Of a stretch of DNA of 64,000 nt, positions 22,300-35,325 are shown in pieces. A program made the position numbers and the translations under genes. The notes under the pieces were generated by a model that was given only the letters and a program-made list of their open reading frames with translations, searched no databases and was not told where the DNA came from. Every line of letters starts with the position of its first letter. Position 1 is the first letter of the stretch. This stretch comes from Panagrolaimus kolymaensis (taxonomy: Eukaryota; Nematoda; Chromadorea; Rhabditida; Panagrolaimidae), in assembly GCA_028622995.1 (NCBI GenBank), contig JAJQJQ010000009.1, positions 3,286,001-3,350,000 of the forward strand. Direction: 5' to 3'.

Positions 22300-23608
22300 A
22301 GAGCGGAAAAAATGACAAGGAACAACATTGGTTATTAGAAAACAATACTAATAGCACAAAATAAATTAAATCAGTTGTGAAAAAATAACGAATATTTAGG
22401 AAAACAATAATTTTAATAAAAGATTTAGTAAATCATCCTCAAAAAATAACATGTTTTTAGAAGAAACGAAAAATAAGGCTTACAAGTTATTTAAAAAAAT
22501 ACTTTATCTTTTATGAAAAATATTCTTTTAATCCTTTTCAAAAAAAGAGAAAAGTAGAAGACGCGTCATAAAATTAGATAATGATGATGGGTAACAAATG
22601 ATAGATAAAATGTGAGAATATAAAAAACGAGGGTCTCATCCACCGGAGGCAGATCCTGTGAGGTAAGTAGAGTTTTGAAGTTGGATCAAAAACAAAGGGG
22701 AAAATGAATAAAAATAATTAGCATGAAAGTGTTCATTCTTTTGAAAAAGAAAATCAGAAAGATCATAGGATGAAATAAGATCTAAAAGTTCCAAAGAAGG
22801 CGAAAATTCCAAAGATGCAGAAGAATCTTAAGGATGCAAAAATACTATAGAATTTTAGATACAAAATGAAGAGCGCCTCATAGTTTTTTATCAATCAAAA
22901 CAAGAGAAAATTTGTCGTGCTTATGTCAAACAAAAAGATGTTAAGGTTGGATAGCGAACCTGCTTGTAAAATAAAGTAAATGAAGAAAAAGAGAAGGGGT
23001 AAAAAAATAGCAAAGTTGGAATCAATCAGAATTTTAATGTTTCATTTTTCAAAAAGGGAATATTTAAATGAAAATTTATTATGACGATGAAAAAAGTTTA
23101 AGACATTTGATCGAGATTCAAGTGCAATAATAAAAAGAAAGGTGGAGTTTGGAATAAAGCAACAGAAAATCCGCATTTCTTAGTGTTTTTTTTTACATTG
23201 CAACTATTCATTAGTATCATATCGCTCTTCGTTTAATATTTTTTTCCCGCTTTTGAATCACGTCAGATGTTAAATGCTTTAAGATTACAACAATATTTTT
23301 GTATGCATCGATAAAAAGTCGAAAGAATTTTTAAAAAGCTCTGTTCAATTTTTTTTTTGAAAACAAAAAATCAAAAAGAAAAAAATCATCAAATCTGCCA
23401 TATCAAATGGCACTTAACATGGATTGAATAAAGAAAATATACCACATTATTAACAAAAGTCTGTAAATGAAAAGGAAGACTAGAAATCGCTTGATGCCTA
23501 TTTAGAATATTCACTTACATTTTTTGAGAAAGCATCTGATAAATTGATTTGTTAAAAATATTCAGGTGAGAAAACTATCACCTTCAAGTATAAATTAAAG
23601 CTCAAAAC
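22300..23608. other. Non-coding AT-rich stretch
   Basis: Nothing recognisable apart from short purine-rich runs. A splice-donor-like GAGGTAAGTAG occurs at about 22658, with no exon I can defend. Confidence 0.4.
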
Positions 23609-23843
23609 AATGATTATGGTAGTGGCGGCAATGGAAAAAACAAGAAAAAAGGTGGCGGCGGTGGAAAGAAACCAGCAGCCAACACAAAAGCAACCCAAAC
23701 TAGCGATGGCGATATTTTGAGAAATTTTATTTCTGGGTATTCCTTGGATGAAAATGAAGTAACCAGCAAACTTGAAAATTCACCAAAAATTCCAAACGAG
23801 TTAGTTCCTGAGATTTCTGAAATTCTCCTAAATCAATTTTCAT
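23609..23843 (+). pseudogene. UFL1 middle-region relic
   Basis: It matches UFL1 exon 5 (8477-8710): the Gly/Lys-rich linker, then Ala-Thr-Gln-Thr-Ser-Asp-Gly-Asp-Ile-Leu and on to Glu-Ile-Leu-Leu. Identity is high and the frame is nearly open, but the copy starts and ends abruptly and has no splice context. It is the third dispersed UFL1 fragment. Confidence 0.85.
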
Positions 23844-26800
23844 TTTTTCAGTAGTCTTCGATATTACTATTTTTGTTAGCAAAAACTTAAATTCACCTAA
23901 AATGCTACCATTTTCTGAGATGCACAAGTTTCGTAGTTGCGTGAAATTTTTTAAATATTTAGTGATTTAATTTTACTGTTTTTCTGCCATTTTTCAAATC
24001 TTTTCCCATTAAAGTTTTCACATCCATATAATTTTTTAAATTGGAAATTTTTTTTAACTCGTTTAAACGTCTGTCAAACTTACCATTTTTTGTTTGCAAA
24101 AATGATGGTAATAGAACGTATTAATTTTCATTCAGCTTTTCGTCATCGTTGTACATTAAATTTTTTTGTTCTGCATATTTTTTAGTGCTCAATGATTAAA
24201 TACCAAACTGTTGAAACTTTGTAAATGTTCAAAAGGCGAAAATAAGCAACAACAAAAAAGTTGTTCAAACACTGTTTTCTTTTTGTCGAAAAAATCCTAG
24301 ATCGCGAAGATAGGAAACGATGTTTTTTATACTTCTGCTTTTTCAAAATGAAATAAAAATCAAAGCTAACTATCAAAAAGCACAAAGCTGTTGGCGAAAA
24401 AAGAAAGACATTGTGCATTTTTATTTTATTTTTTTTAATACATTCTTTTATGAGAACTAAAAAATGGTTAGTAAATGCCATAAAAGTAAAAACAACAAAG
24501 GAAAATGCTTTCAAGTTTATTTTGTACTACTGTAGGCATTTGGGTCGTCGTCCAACTATACTTTGTTTTCACTTGTTTACGCCCTCAAAATAATTTCAAT
24601 AAGATTGTTGCTAACAATTAAATTAACCTTTCATTATTCATAGTTTTGTTTACAAAATTTTGAGCTTTTAAACATTGGTTTGTTTTTTTAAATATTTTGA
24701 CACTTTTTTTCATCAACTTGTGGTGCTTCTGTTTTTGTAAGAGTTTATTTACTATTATGTTTTATGCTTTTTAATTCCCGAAGTTTTTGGAATTTTTATT
24801 CAAGTGAAATCATTGATTTTCAAATGCTTGATTTTTTTTACTACTGTTTTTCAACTTCAGAACTTTTTTACAGTCTTTCGTAAATACCTAGCATTTATGT
24901 CTTATCTTTTTTGCCAATTTTAACTTTAAGAATGTATAATTTCTGACTCATTTCTGACTCTTCAGGTACTTGTAAAAAACACACTTTACTCGAAAAATTC
25001 TGTAAGTTCAAAACAAAGAAATCGAAGAAAAAAGAAGAAACGAATCAATTGCAAAAACTTTAAAAATAGTGAAACATTTATAAAAATAAAAGAGAATGAA
25101 ATAAAGTGAGGGGGAAGACATTCGAAAAGCAAGTGATAGCCTACGATATTAACTTAATGAAAAATAAAAATAAAAATAGAAATTTCTGCAAATAAAAAAA
25201 GTAAAAAACAAAGCAAAATATTTGCAAGTTTGTTTTGTTTTTCTTCAAAAAATGTTGGAAAAAAAGGTTCCCGCAATTTAATTTTTTGCAGAAAAAATCA
25301 ACCAACCAACCTCGATGATGATTGACTAGAAAACAAAAAGTAAAGACTCCTCAAAAAGTTGCGCACACACGCGGTTTTTCTTTTTCTTTTTTTTGTAAGA
25401 AAATAAATTTTTTTTGGAAGCAAAAAAACCGAGTCAAGCGTAAGTGAGAGAGGCACCTTATTTTTTTTTGTTATTTCCCCATAGTTTAATCTCAACCAAC
25501 ACAAAGAATTTTTTTCTTTTGTTTTTTTCTTTTTCATTTATTGGCGAGTCGTTGTTAGTTCGAAAGACAAAAAAAAATCATCAGAGGCAAAAAATAAAAT
25601 ATAAATCGAAGAAAGTAGTTAGTAATGGTCGGATGGAAAGAAGAAGGGTAAAACACCTACCTTCCAACCAACCTCCTAATCATCATCAAGAAGTCTGTCA
25701 GGCAACTTATAGCAACTGAGGCAGTCGGCAGTCTATTTGACGACGACGACTCTTTGTTGCTCATTGAGGAGTATGTTTGCGCGGTTCATCAACTCAACGA
25801 TTAGTTTAGTTTTAGTTAGTAAAGTTTATTGCTGTTAAATTGCATTTTGAGTTTTTTCCTTCCTTCCGATGATATTTTTTTCTTTTTTGCTTTTTCTTTT
25901 CATTTTATTATTGACTAAAAAAATATAATAATATTGAAAGGTATAATAATTTTGAGCTTTTGAGCTTCTTTTTTTCCGGTATCATTCATACACAACCAAA
26001 ATCTAATAACTTAAAGAAGCTCATGATTTTTTTAAAGTTTTTGTTTCACTTTTCTTCCATCCGAAAAAGGATAAGAAAACAAAAAAAAATTTATTGGCGG
26101 CAAACTTTTGATTTTTTTTTTGTTAACTCCTTAAATTTTTTGACCCTAACCAGCCACACTATCTATCTCTGTTTTTTTTCGTGTCCACGTTAAGCTTTTT
26201 TCCTTTCCCTTGCCATGAGCCGTTGTCGTCGCTTTGACTGGAAAACACTGATCGTTTGCTTTTATTATTTTTTTGTCGATGTTTTTCATTTCTTATCAAA
26301 CTTCTCTCTCGTGAAAAAAAAAATGAAGAGGAGAGTATATTTTTAAGGATAATGTTTTTAACTATTCAATAAACTTATCAAAAAATAACTTTTAAGCCGC
26401 CTGTGTTTGTGTTAGTTGTATACCACCACCGCCACCATCACCAAAAACGTCGTTGTCGTTGTTGCCTTCTTTCCAATATTTTTCCAAATGTTAAAAAAAT
26501 TGCTGATCATCATCAACAATAATATCGTCGTCACTACACGGACGTACTACCAGCATCAAAAACATAGCAGCATACATTTTTTGTGCCAAGTTAAAAAGAA
26601 ACGAAGAAGCTCCTTCTCTGACTCTCATCGTTGCTGTTGCTGCTGCTTGTGGCTGTTTTTTGCCAAAGCATAAATATATTTTATTCTATTTTATTTTTTT
26701 GTTTATTTGATTGCGCCGCTTCTTCTGCTCCGCCCTCCTTTTTGAGAAAGTGAAAGAAAGTGAAAGAAAGAAAGAGAGATAAATCTTTTTTGTGGATTTA

Positions 26801-26861
26801 TATTTTGATTTAACTCCTCCAAAAAAAATAAATACACAAAAAAGGGTGGCAAAAATTAAAA
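23844..26861. promoter_or_regulatory. Long AT-rich region upstream of the LRR-Ig gene
   Basis: About 3 kb without a convincing gene. The part from about 25700 is less AT-rich and holds runs such as GACGACGACGACTC and a purine block GTGAAAGAAAGTGAAAGAAAG just before the LRR-Ig start, so the promoter and 5' UTR probably lie there. Open frames in this stretch (24182-24514, 25298-25537, 26416-26673) are low-complexity and not accepted. Confidence 0.4.
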
Positions 26862-29800
26862 ATGTTAATATTTTTTGGAGGAAATTTATTTCAATTTTAT
26901 TGTATTTCCTTTGCATTTGCTACAGCTGTAATTATTTCAACAACAGCTACAGATGATTATTCGGGTTTAGAAGCAGCAGTTGCAAACCAAAATTCAGGGT
27001 TAGAATCTGCGGCAGATATAACTTCAAATGAAAATGTTAATTGTCCAAATTCATGTGAATGTTATTTAGATTTTGTTACTTGCATTCGTAAACAACTTAT
27101 TGAAATTCCTCTAAATATTCCAATTTCTACAAAAGTATTGTAAGAAAAATTATTTTACTTTCTTTAGTTTCAATATTTTCTAAACTTTTTTTCTTTTTTT
27201 TAGAAATTTGCATGGTAATCTTATTCAAAATATTTCTATAGACTCCTTTAAATATTTATCTAATTTAACAGTATTGTAAGTAAATTTTTGCTTTAAAATT
27301 TTTTTATTTAAAGTAATCTTTTTTCCTTTTTCAGAAATTTAAGTTCAAATCGAATTGATTTTATGCCATTTGATATTTTTTTATATTTACCTAATCTTAA
27401 ACATTTGTAAGTTTAGTTTATTTATTTTTTTTTGTCGTCGCTTAAAAAATGCTCATAGTTTCAACATTTTGGCTTTTTGGATTATTGCACCTCATAAAAC
27501 TTGATTTATTTTATGTATCTATCGTTTTTTATCATAAAAAAAAAGATTGTCTAAAAACTTTGATTTTATTTTTTTAGAGAACTTCGAGACAATAGACTAA
27601 CGAGCGTGCCTGTTGGACTTCGACAACTGATCACATTAGAAAAACTTGATTTGTAAGTGTATTTTACTTTTTTATTTTATTTTATTTTTTATTGTGTGTT
27701 GTGTATTTTTTTTTATTTGGTGAGAACAAAAAAGAAGATTGTTTTCTCCTTTCATCTTCCACCGATCTTTGGAAGTACTTAGAGCTTCTTTGAAGTCAAA
27801 AAAGGGGTATCTTAAACTTATATACTGCCATGCCAGATGGTTGTCAATCGTTTTGCCCTTATTTTGATGACTTTATTATGGTAGTAATAGCCGAAGATAG
27901 AAGAAGATAGTATTCCAGGTGGTCGTAATATTTTCCCCCATTTTTTTTTGTGGATTCATTGCGCAAAGGCACTATTTTTTCTATAATACTTTTTTATTCT
28001 ATTTTTTTTGGTTGGCAGAAAAAAACGAAAAAAACATGCTCGGATGCATTTTATTTTTTTCATTCAGTGGCGCCACATTGTCGCCTGAGTTAAAAAAAAT
28101 ACAAATGAATAACCAACTCTCAATGGTCAATTTTTTTTTGTTGTTTTTATTTTATTTTTTTCAAAGAATAAAAAAAAGAATCCGAGACAAAAAAGGGAAA
28201 TTTATTTTTAAAGAAAAATGTAACAAAAAAACCAAACAAAATTTATTTGAATTGAATTTTTTTAGAAGGCTGAATAGTATTACTGAAATAAAAGAAAATG
28301 ATCTCATAGAAATATTACAAATAAAAATAGTTGATTTTGGTAAAAATCGAATAAATGGCTGGCCCATCGTTAATTATAATAATTTTAATGAAACTAAATT
28401 AATTTCACTGTAAGTTGAATTTTTTCTTTTATACCTTCTCCATAAATTTTTTAAGATACTGTTACTTTTAATTTTTGACATTTTTTAGTGATCTCGCAAA
28501 TAATGAAATTTACACCCTTCAACCAAATGCATTCCGAATGTTTAGAAAATTATCACATTTAAGATTAGCAAGAAATAGATTGGATAAAATTGAAAGAACT
28601 GCTTTTGGAGATTCACTTAAAACTTTGTAAGTCCAGAATTAAATTTTAAGCTATCATTTTTCATTTTTCCAAACTTTGCATTACTTTTTTCAGAGACTTG
28701 AGCCGAAATAGGATACGTAAAATAGATTCACTTAATTTTGCGTCACAAAGCAAATTGGAAACATTAAACTTAAATCGAAATTTAATAGATGCTTTGGAAC
28801 CGGGTGCATTTCATGGTGTAAATAATTTACAAACTTTAAATTTATCGAGTAATCGGCTGCAATTTATTTCTGAAGGTTTATTTGGTTTAACTAATTTAAG
28901 TAAACTGTGAGTTTCAACTTTTTCACCGACATTCTGTAACTCGAGTTTTTTTTTATTTTTTAGTGACCTAAGTCTCAATGAATTTCGAGTAGTTTCGGAA
29001 AAAATGTGGTCGTATGTAGAAAATTTAAAATGGCTTTCATTATCCAATAATCACATAACCGAATTGACGTCATATGCCTTTCGACCTTTGAATAGATTAA
29101 CTAATTTATCATTAGCTAGAAACCAATTAAAAAGTGTTAGCAAAAAATCTTTTATTGGTTTAAATTTGTTAGAAGAATTGTAAGTTTTTATTTGCTTTTT
29201 TACGTCAAAGAAAAAAAATTAATATAAATAAACTTTGACGACACATTTTTAAGAGACATGTCATCAAACGAATTGGCTGTTTGCGTTGAAGATGGTTCAG
29301 TTCTGCAAAATACTTCGTTAAATACTCTTAAAAAATTGGATTTCTCTGCAAATTTAATTGCCACCATTCCAGCAAATGCATTTCAAGGATTTAAAAATTT
29401 GCTTAGCTTGGATTTGTCTGATAACCCCATAGCAACAATTTTTTCTGGAGCCTTTGATAGTTTAAGGTTGCAAGAATTGTAAGTAGAAAAATTAAACTTT
29501 AATTTTAGAAGCTAAAATTAAAATTTGTAGAAAAATAAGTACATCAGTTTTAATTTGTGATTGTCGAATTTCATGGTTTCCACTTTGGCTACAGTATACT
29601 GGTCTAAATTCTGATCACATCACCGCCAAATGTGACCATCCTTCAAATCTTCGTGAAATGGATGTTCGAAAAATTGAAAATTCCAAACTTCTTTGCGGTA
29701 TTTTCCTTCCATATTTTTTTAACGATGACTTTTGACATTTAATTTTTTTTAGTGAGTCAATCACCTCAATCAAAAATTACTATGCAACCTTTGCCACTCG

Positions 29801-31694
29801 TTATTGCTCAAAATGGCAGAGATGTTCGACTTCATTGTAAAGGGTATGGAGCGGCGCCATTACAAATTCATTGGAAAATATTTGAAAATGATATAGATCG
29901 AATATTGGAAGAAGATTTGAGTTTAAGAATTTATGTCAATCATACTATTGATGGTATTTATTAATTTTCTACCCAAGACCATTTTTCGCTTCGTGACAAA
30001 GAAAAATATTATTTTTAACTTTTTTTTGTGACTATTTCTTTTTGAGAACAAAAAAAACTAATTTTATTTTAAATTTTTTTTAGTGGAAAGTCATGAAAAC
30101 GAATACGCATATAGTGAACTCCTCCTTCGAAATGTGACCGTAACCGATCAAGCTGAATATCAATGTGTAGTTCGAAATCGACATGGCAGCGCATATTCTG
30201 TTCATTCAACCTTGGAAATTCATGACCTTCCTCGATTTATTGCTCTTCCACCAAATGACATAGCAGCAATTTCGGGAGATACCGTATGGATTCCATGCAA
30301 AGCTACAGGAATACCTGAACCAATAATAAGTTATCAAAAAGATATGGAACATATGTTTAATGCAGTTCGAGATAAAAGGGTTTACGTCGCAGATAAAAGT
30401 GATGGACTTTATTTATTGCGGGTAAATAAATATGATGAAGGTGTATATTCTTGCATAGCAACTAATGATGCTGGACAAGCTATAGCTTCCACAAAATTAA
30501 TGGTTTTTGGTATGTTTCTTTGTTTAATAAAAGTTTTTGAAAATTAAAACAAAAAAAAACTAGTGAAATTAAAAAATTATAAAATAAATCACAGATTTTT
30601 TGCTTTAAAAAACTCCAAAGACCAAAATTAAAATAAATTTCTTTGGAAAAAAATTAACCACTTTTTTTCTTCAGAAAATGGTTTCACCAATATTTTAACT
30701 AATACCTCCGTGGAAGAATCCTCTCCATTAATTTTATTTTGTCGTGGAGCTGTCACCGTTCCATTTAACATTCATTGGTATTTAAATGGAACGAGAATCA
30801 TGTCAAATAATAATTCTCTTGGAACCAGTTTTAAAGGTGCCAGTAGTGAAATGCTTGTTGCTTCAAACGTAAGTTTTTTGTTTCATTAAAATTTTTAAAA
30901 AAAACTCGATAAAATTATTGATTTTTTAGTCAAATATTTACAACTCGGGTTATTATCGATGTGAATTGAGAGTGACTGAAAAAGAATTATTGCTTCAAGC
31001 TCAATCGGCTTTTATTACAGTTTATCCACAAAATAATTCTAAAGCTAATGCCATGTTTGTGCCAGCCACAGAAAGTTATTTTACTCAACCACCTAGACCA
31101 ACCCATAATCTTCGAATCGAGACAACAACAAAAATTCCGCCATTTTTGCATATTATTCCACACAAAACCAACATTCCAATTTCAACATCCACAAAACAAT
31201 ATTTTGTTCCAAAATTAACTGCAAAAACTCGAGGTCGAATAAATTTATCAACAACTACAACTTCTTCTTCGCCATCATCAGAAAATCGAGGATTTTTATA
31301 CATAATTTCAAGAGAATTTTTAAAAGAATATCGAAGTTGGAGTTATCCATATCAAATTTTGCTATTATTTTTCATTGCATTCATCGTTTTAATTTTACTT
31401 TTTATTTGCTACTGTGGAATTTGTTTAAAATTGTACCGAAAATTTAAAAAGCGTCGCCAACATTATCGACGTGATTCAAGATCCAATTCATTTCGAACTG
31501 ATTTCAATGTTACCGAACATTTAGTTTTAAAACGATCCATTCAATATCATGAAGAAACATCCATGTCTCCATCATCCACAAATTCAACTTCGTGTACTAC
31601 TTATGCTTCGTTAACGCCCAAAAGTGAATCCATGCATACAGTGGAAACTAAAAGGCATGCCAATGACAAAGCTTCTTTAGTTAAATGTATTTAA
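26862..31694 (+). CDS. sma-10: LRIG-type receptor with LRR and Ig domains (SMA-10-like), 1061 aa
   Basis: Fourteen exons (26862-27139, 27204-27275, 27335-27406, 27578-27652, 28266-28409, 28489-28626, 28694-28906, 28964-29179, 29254-29478, 29531-29697, 29753-29953, 30084-30509, 30675-30868, 30930-31694) join to 1062 codons. Order: signal peptide (1-30), Cys-rich LRR N-cap (residues 61-74, CPNSCECYLDFVTC), about 14 leucine-rich repeats with most exons ending at the same Leu codon, LRR C-cap (478-533), three Ig domains (about 534-820), a linker rich in Thr/Ser, a membrane helix at about 950-973 and an 88-residue basic tail. This is the LRIG layout. C. elegans SMA-10 promotes BMP signalling for body size; LRIG1 in vertebrates restrains receptor kinases. 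Intron 4 is long (613 bases) and may hide one more exon. Confidence 0.93.
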
Positions 31695-31886
31695 TTTTTT
31701 TTATTATTATATTTTTTAGTTATTGCAATTTGAATTTTTTTTCAACGGGTTTATATTTATTATTTATTAGTATAATAAACGGGTAAAGACTTTTTAATAC
31801 AAGATGTAATATATAAATGTGATTTTTTTAAACATTAAAGATGAAAGATTCACAAAAAATAGAATAAGGAAAATAAAACCAAAACT

Positions 31887-32800
31887 TTAGAAATTATAGA
31901 AAAAACAAATGACAACAACAAAAAATAAAATAACTTTTTCGGGCGAATAAAACTTTGCTAAATTGCAATTATCTCCTTCACAACAATATATATAGCCTGC
32001 CCAATCATCATATTCACCATACTTTATTTCAAAAGAATGGTTACCTGTTGTCTAAAATTATAGCTTTTATATACTTATATTCAGCAAGGGTTCGCGTCTC
32101 CGTGAACTAACATACAGAACAAATATACTCCGCTTTTGCAAGGTTAGTTATTCGCGGATACAAAAATTTAGGGGATGCGGACGCGGAGACTACTAAATAG
32201 ATGCAAATATAAAGATTTATTTTTCGTCTCTGCCAAACATTTTTCAAATCCAAAGAAGTATTATAAACAATAAATTTTATTATAAAAATAATTAACCCTT
32301 TTTATAGCTCATATTCATAAATGCCACCGACCTTTCAGATTTGAACTTTTACCTTAAAAATTGCGGTGATAAAAATCACGCAGATACAGAGACACAGAGA
32401 ATTCTCGGAGATAATATTCTCAATGGATGGGGATATTTGGGGTATTTAGACGGGTATACAGGGAAACGCGAACGAACCATTTTCCTGTTATAGCACTTCT
32501 TTTTTTAGAAAGAAAAGGAATAAAACTTACGTTACAATAAATTTTGGCATATGCTAATAAAGGTGTTAAGGAACAGCCTACATAAGATTGCATACATTGT
32601 GCTTAAAATTATCTAGATATTTAATTTAAACTTGAAATAAATCGATTTCATAACTTACGTCGATACTCACAGTTATTAGTATTTAAAATAGCACAAAACC
32701 TATCATGTATAGAGCACGTTTCATGACCTTTATCTGTCTTGCATTTAAGTCCATCTGCAAAACATACGAGGCAAAACGCAACAAGAAGGTAAGTTTTCAT
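31887..32800 (-). CDS. Ly6/three-finger-like small membrane or GPI protein, 125 aa
   Basis: Exons 32800-32659, 32601-32531 and 32051-31887 join to 126 codons with the stop. A signal peptide (about 1-17, ending Phe-Ala-Asp-Gly) is followed by a Cys-rich domain with Leu-Lys-Cys-Lys-Thr at its start and Tyr-Cys-Cys-Glu-Gly-Asp-Asn-Cys-Asn at its end, the classic closing pattern of Ly6/uPAR folds. A hydrophobic C-terminus (VILFFVVVICFF) follows and could be a GPI signal or membrane anchor. Ly6 proteins bind receptors or channels at the cell surface. The 480-base second intron contains GC-richer text (CGCGTCTCCGTG and later GACGCGGAGAC), possibly a relic of a small insertion. The gene converges on the LRR-Ig gene, with about 190 bases between stops. 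Confidence 0.8.
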
Positions 32801-33438
32801 TTTTTTATGGAAAAAATAACCAACTTAATGATTGTTAAAATGATGCTTTTATAATGTTTTTTCTCTTATCAAAAATTAATGTTATGAGGGAATAGCGTAT
32901 TTCTTATCAAGCTAGGAATCTTTATGTTTATACAGCTGATCGATGATTGCTTGCTCAGCTTATTTTGATTTAATTTGTATGAAATTTTCACTTTCCAAAA
33001 AAATCAAAGATGAACTTTAAATTTGGTGTAGAAAATCTTTTAAATTTTGAATAATAACATATTTTTTAGGAATGGAAGTTATCTTTTTTAATAAAAAATT
33101 AAAGCGGGAAAAGAATTTACAATTTTGGTAAAGAAATTTTTTTTTATTCAAACCGATGTCAAATTGAATGGTGAATCTAGAAATAAATGGTCTCAATGCT
33201 CAGGAATTTTTTATGGACATGTAGCACAATATTTGCATATTTCTGAAATAAATTCAAATTTTTTAAACATCGAATAAATTTTTAGTAATATTTATTGAAA
33301 TACAAAAAAACAAATATAAAATTAAAATTTAAAATAATCAAATATAAAATGAAAATACTTTTATATTAAAATTTTCCAAAGTTCTAACCAACCAAAAGGT
33401 ATGAAAACAAACAAAAAATTAAAGTGTAAAAATGTTCA
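32801..33438. other. Intergenic AT-rich stretch
   Basis: Likely the promoter of the Ly6-like gene and the 3' end of the Argonaute relic. No gene seen. Confidence 0.45.
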
Positions 33439-34942
33439 TTAAGCCCAGAAAAGACTTTCTTCAATTGTAGCTTTGAAAACGCCATTGAGATTAGCAAAAC
33501 GAGATTTTTCTTGATCCTCTTCTGCATGATGAATTTGTCGATCATGACCATAGCCAACACGTTGGATGTCATCACCACTATAAAAATAAAACAACATTGT
33601 TAATAAGCACAAAAAAATATGAAAATTTTACCTTCTATTTTTGTTTTGATTAAAATTATTTCGAGCACGTTTGGAAAGATCTGCAGCACTTACAAGTGGC
33701 GATGGTAAAGCAGTTGGTGAAGTAACAATACCATGAGTATAACAAAGGCAATAAGTCAACCATCGGATATGTTCCAATGGGATTACATCTTCTCCTTCCA
33801 AAATATAATAAACCGTGGGATGTGCGGTTCCGATCAATGCTCTTTGAGACACTAGAATGAAGGAATTTGACGGGTAACAATTTTTTCTGAAACACATGTT
33901 CCAGATGGAACATTTTGTTTTGGTGCATTATCGCGGCTATCAATATCTTCTTTGAACAACCGATAAGCAGTAGCTCGATTGGCCATGATAACAGTGAATT
34001 TTACATTTACTTTGTCAAATTCTGGATGTTGTCGCTTCAAATTTTCAATAACGAATTTTAAAATGGACACTTCGTAGATTTTAACCTAAAAATTTAACAA
34101 TAAATTCTACATTAAATAAATTTAAAAAATTAACATACTTTTAGAATTTCACCTTCGGATAAACCGGAACGATAAACAACAATCCATTTAGGATATTTTC
34201 CGCTATTACGATAATAAGCCATAATGGCATTAGTAAATTTTTCAGTTATCAATGTTTCATCAATAATGGTATTTCGAGCTGGAATATATCCAAAGTCGCC
34301 TTTATCCATATTGGCTTTTCCAGCAAAAATATTTGAAGCGAAACCAACTGTAGTTGGATCCAATGTTTCATTATCCGCATTGTTAGTAGTTGAATTACCA
34401 CCAGCTGGATGAGATATATCAATACCAAAAAAGAGAGTGTCCCGCATCATTGATTTTCTAAAATTTAACAATTAAGGTAAGAAACTTTTTTTTCACAATT
34501 TTTAACTTACAAAAAGTCACGATCACCATGTTCTTTAATAAGAGAAGGGTCACTGCTAATATTCCAATTTAGACCTCCAGCTTTTAGATTGAATTTGAAA
34601 ACCAAATTATCGAATAAAGAATGATTAGCTTTTTTAATAGTTTTTGGGCAAATATTTTGGGTTACTAAGCGACTTGATAATTCTTGGTATTTCATGCCAT
34701 GATGAAGATCATCATTATCGCCAATAATTAAAGCGAAATCAAACCCGCGAATTGCTAATTCATTCAATTTTTCAACATCATTACCTTGATGATGCCATTC
34801 AAAGAATTCTAAACTTTTAATACGGACTCCATAAAGTTCAAGGCGGCGTTTAAATTCATCAAAAAAGCGCCTAAACAAACAAAAAAAAATAAAAAGGATT
34901 AAATCTAATTCCAAAAAAAGATTACTTAATTGAATTTATATC

Positions 34943-35047
34943 TGTTGTGCCCACATATTTGGATGTGTCTGGCTCCTGTTACGAAAGTATGTGAAAGTCA
35001 GTGACGCACTCATACTCTCTCGCTTTTGTCTCTCTGTTGTATTTTTG
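34943..35047 (+). repeat. 5' LTR, first part
   Basis: Identical by eye to 44358-44462. The LTR is cut here by the 7.07-kb Mutator-like element; it continues at 42125. The last nine bases, GTATTTTTG, are that element's target duplication. Confidence 0.9.
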
Positions 35048-35325
35048 GGGAGAGAACACTTGCCCGACGGTGTGAAAAAAGTGTGAAAAGTTGCCCGACC
35101 TGGCAAAAAGTAATGAATGACAAGTGTGAAAAAATGAAAAGAGCGTCGGGCAAAAAAAGAAGCTCTTTAAAAGTTTCAAATTTGTGAAATTTTTTATTGA
35201 TTTGTTTCAAAAATATATGCATAAATTTATTTACATTTTAAAACTATTATCGCTCGAATTTAATTACCTTGTTAACCAATTTTATTTTTTAAAAATGTTG
35301 CAATTATTTTTACATTAAAAAAAAG

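Noticed and set aside
27919..28413. 164-codon plus-strand open frame
   Set aside because: Its first 110 codons are Phe/Lys-rich intron text; only the part after the acceptor at 28265 is a real exon of the LRR-Ig gene.
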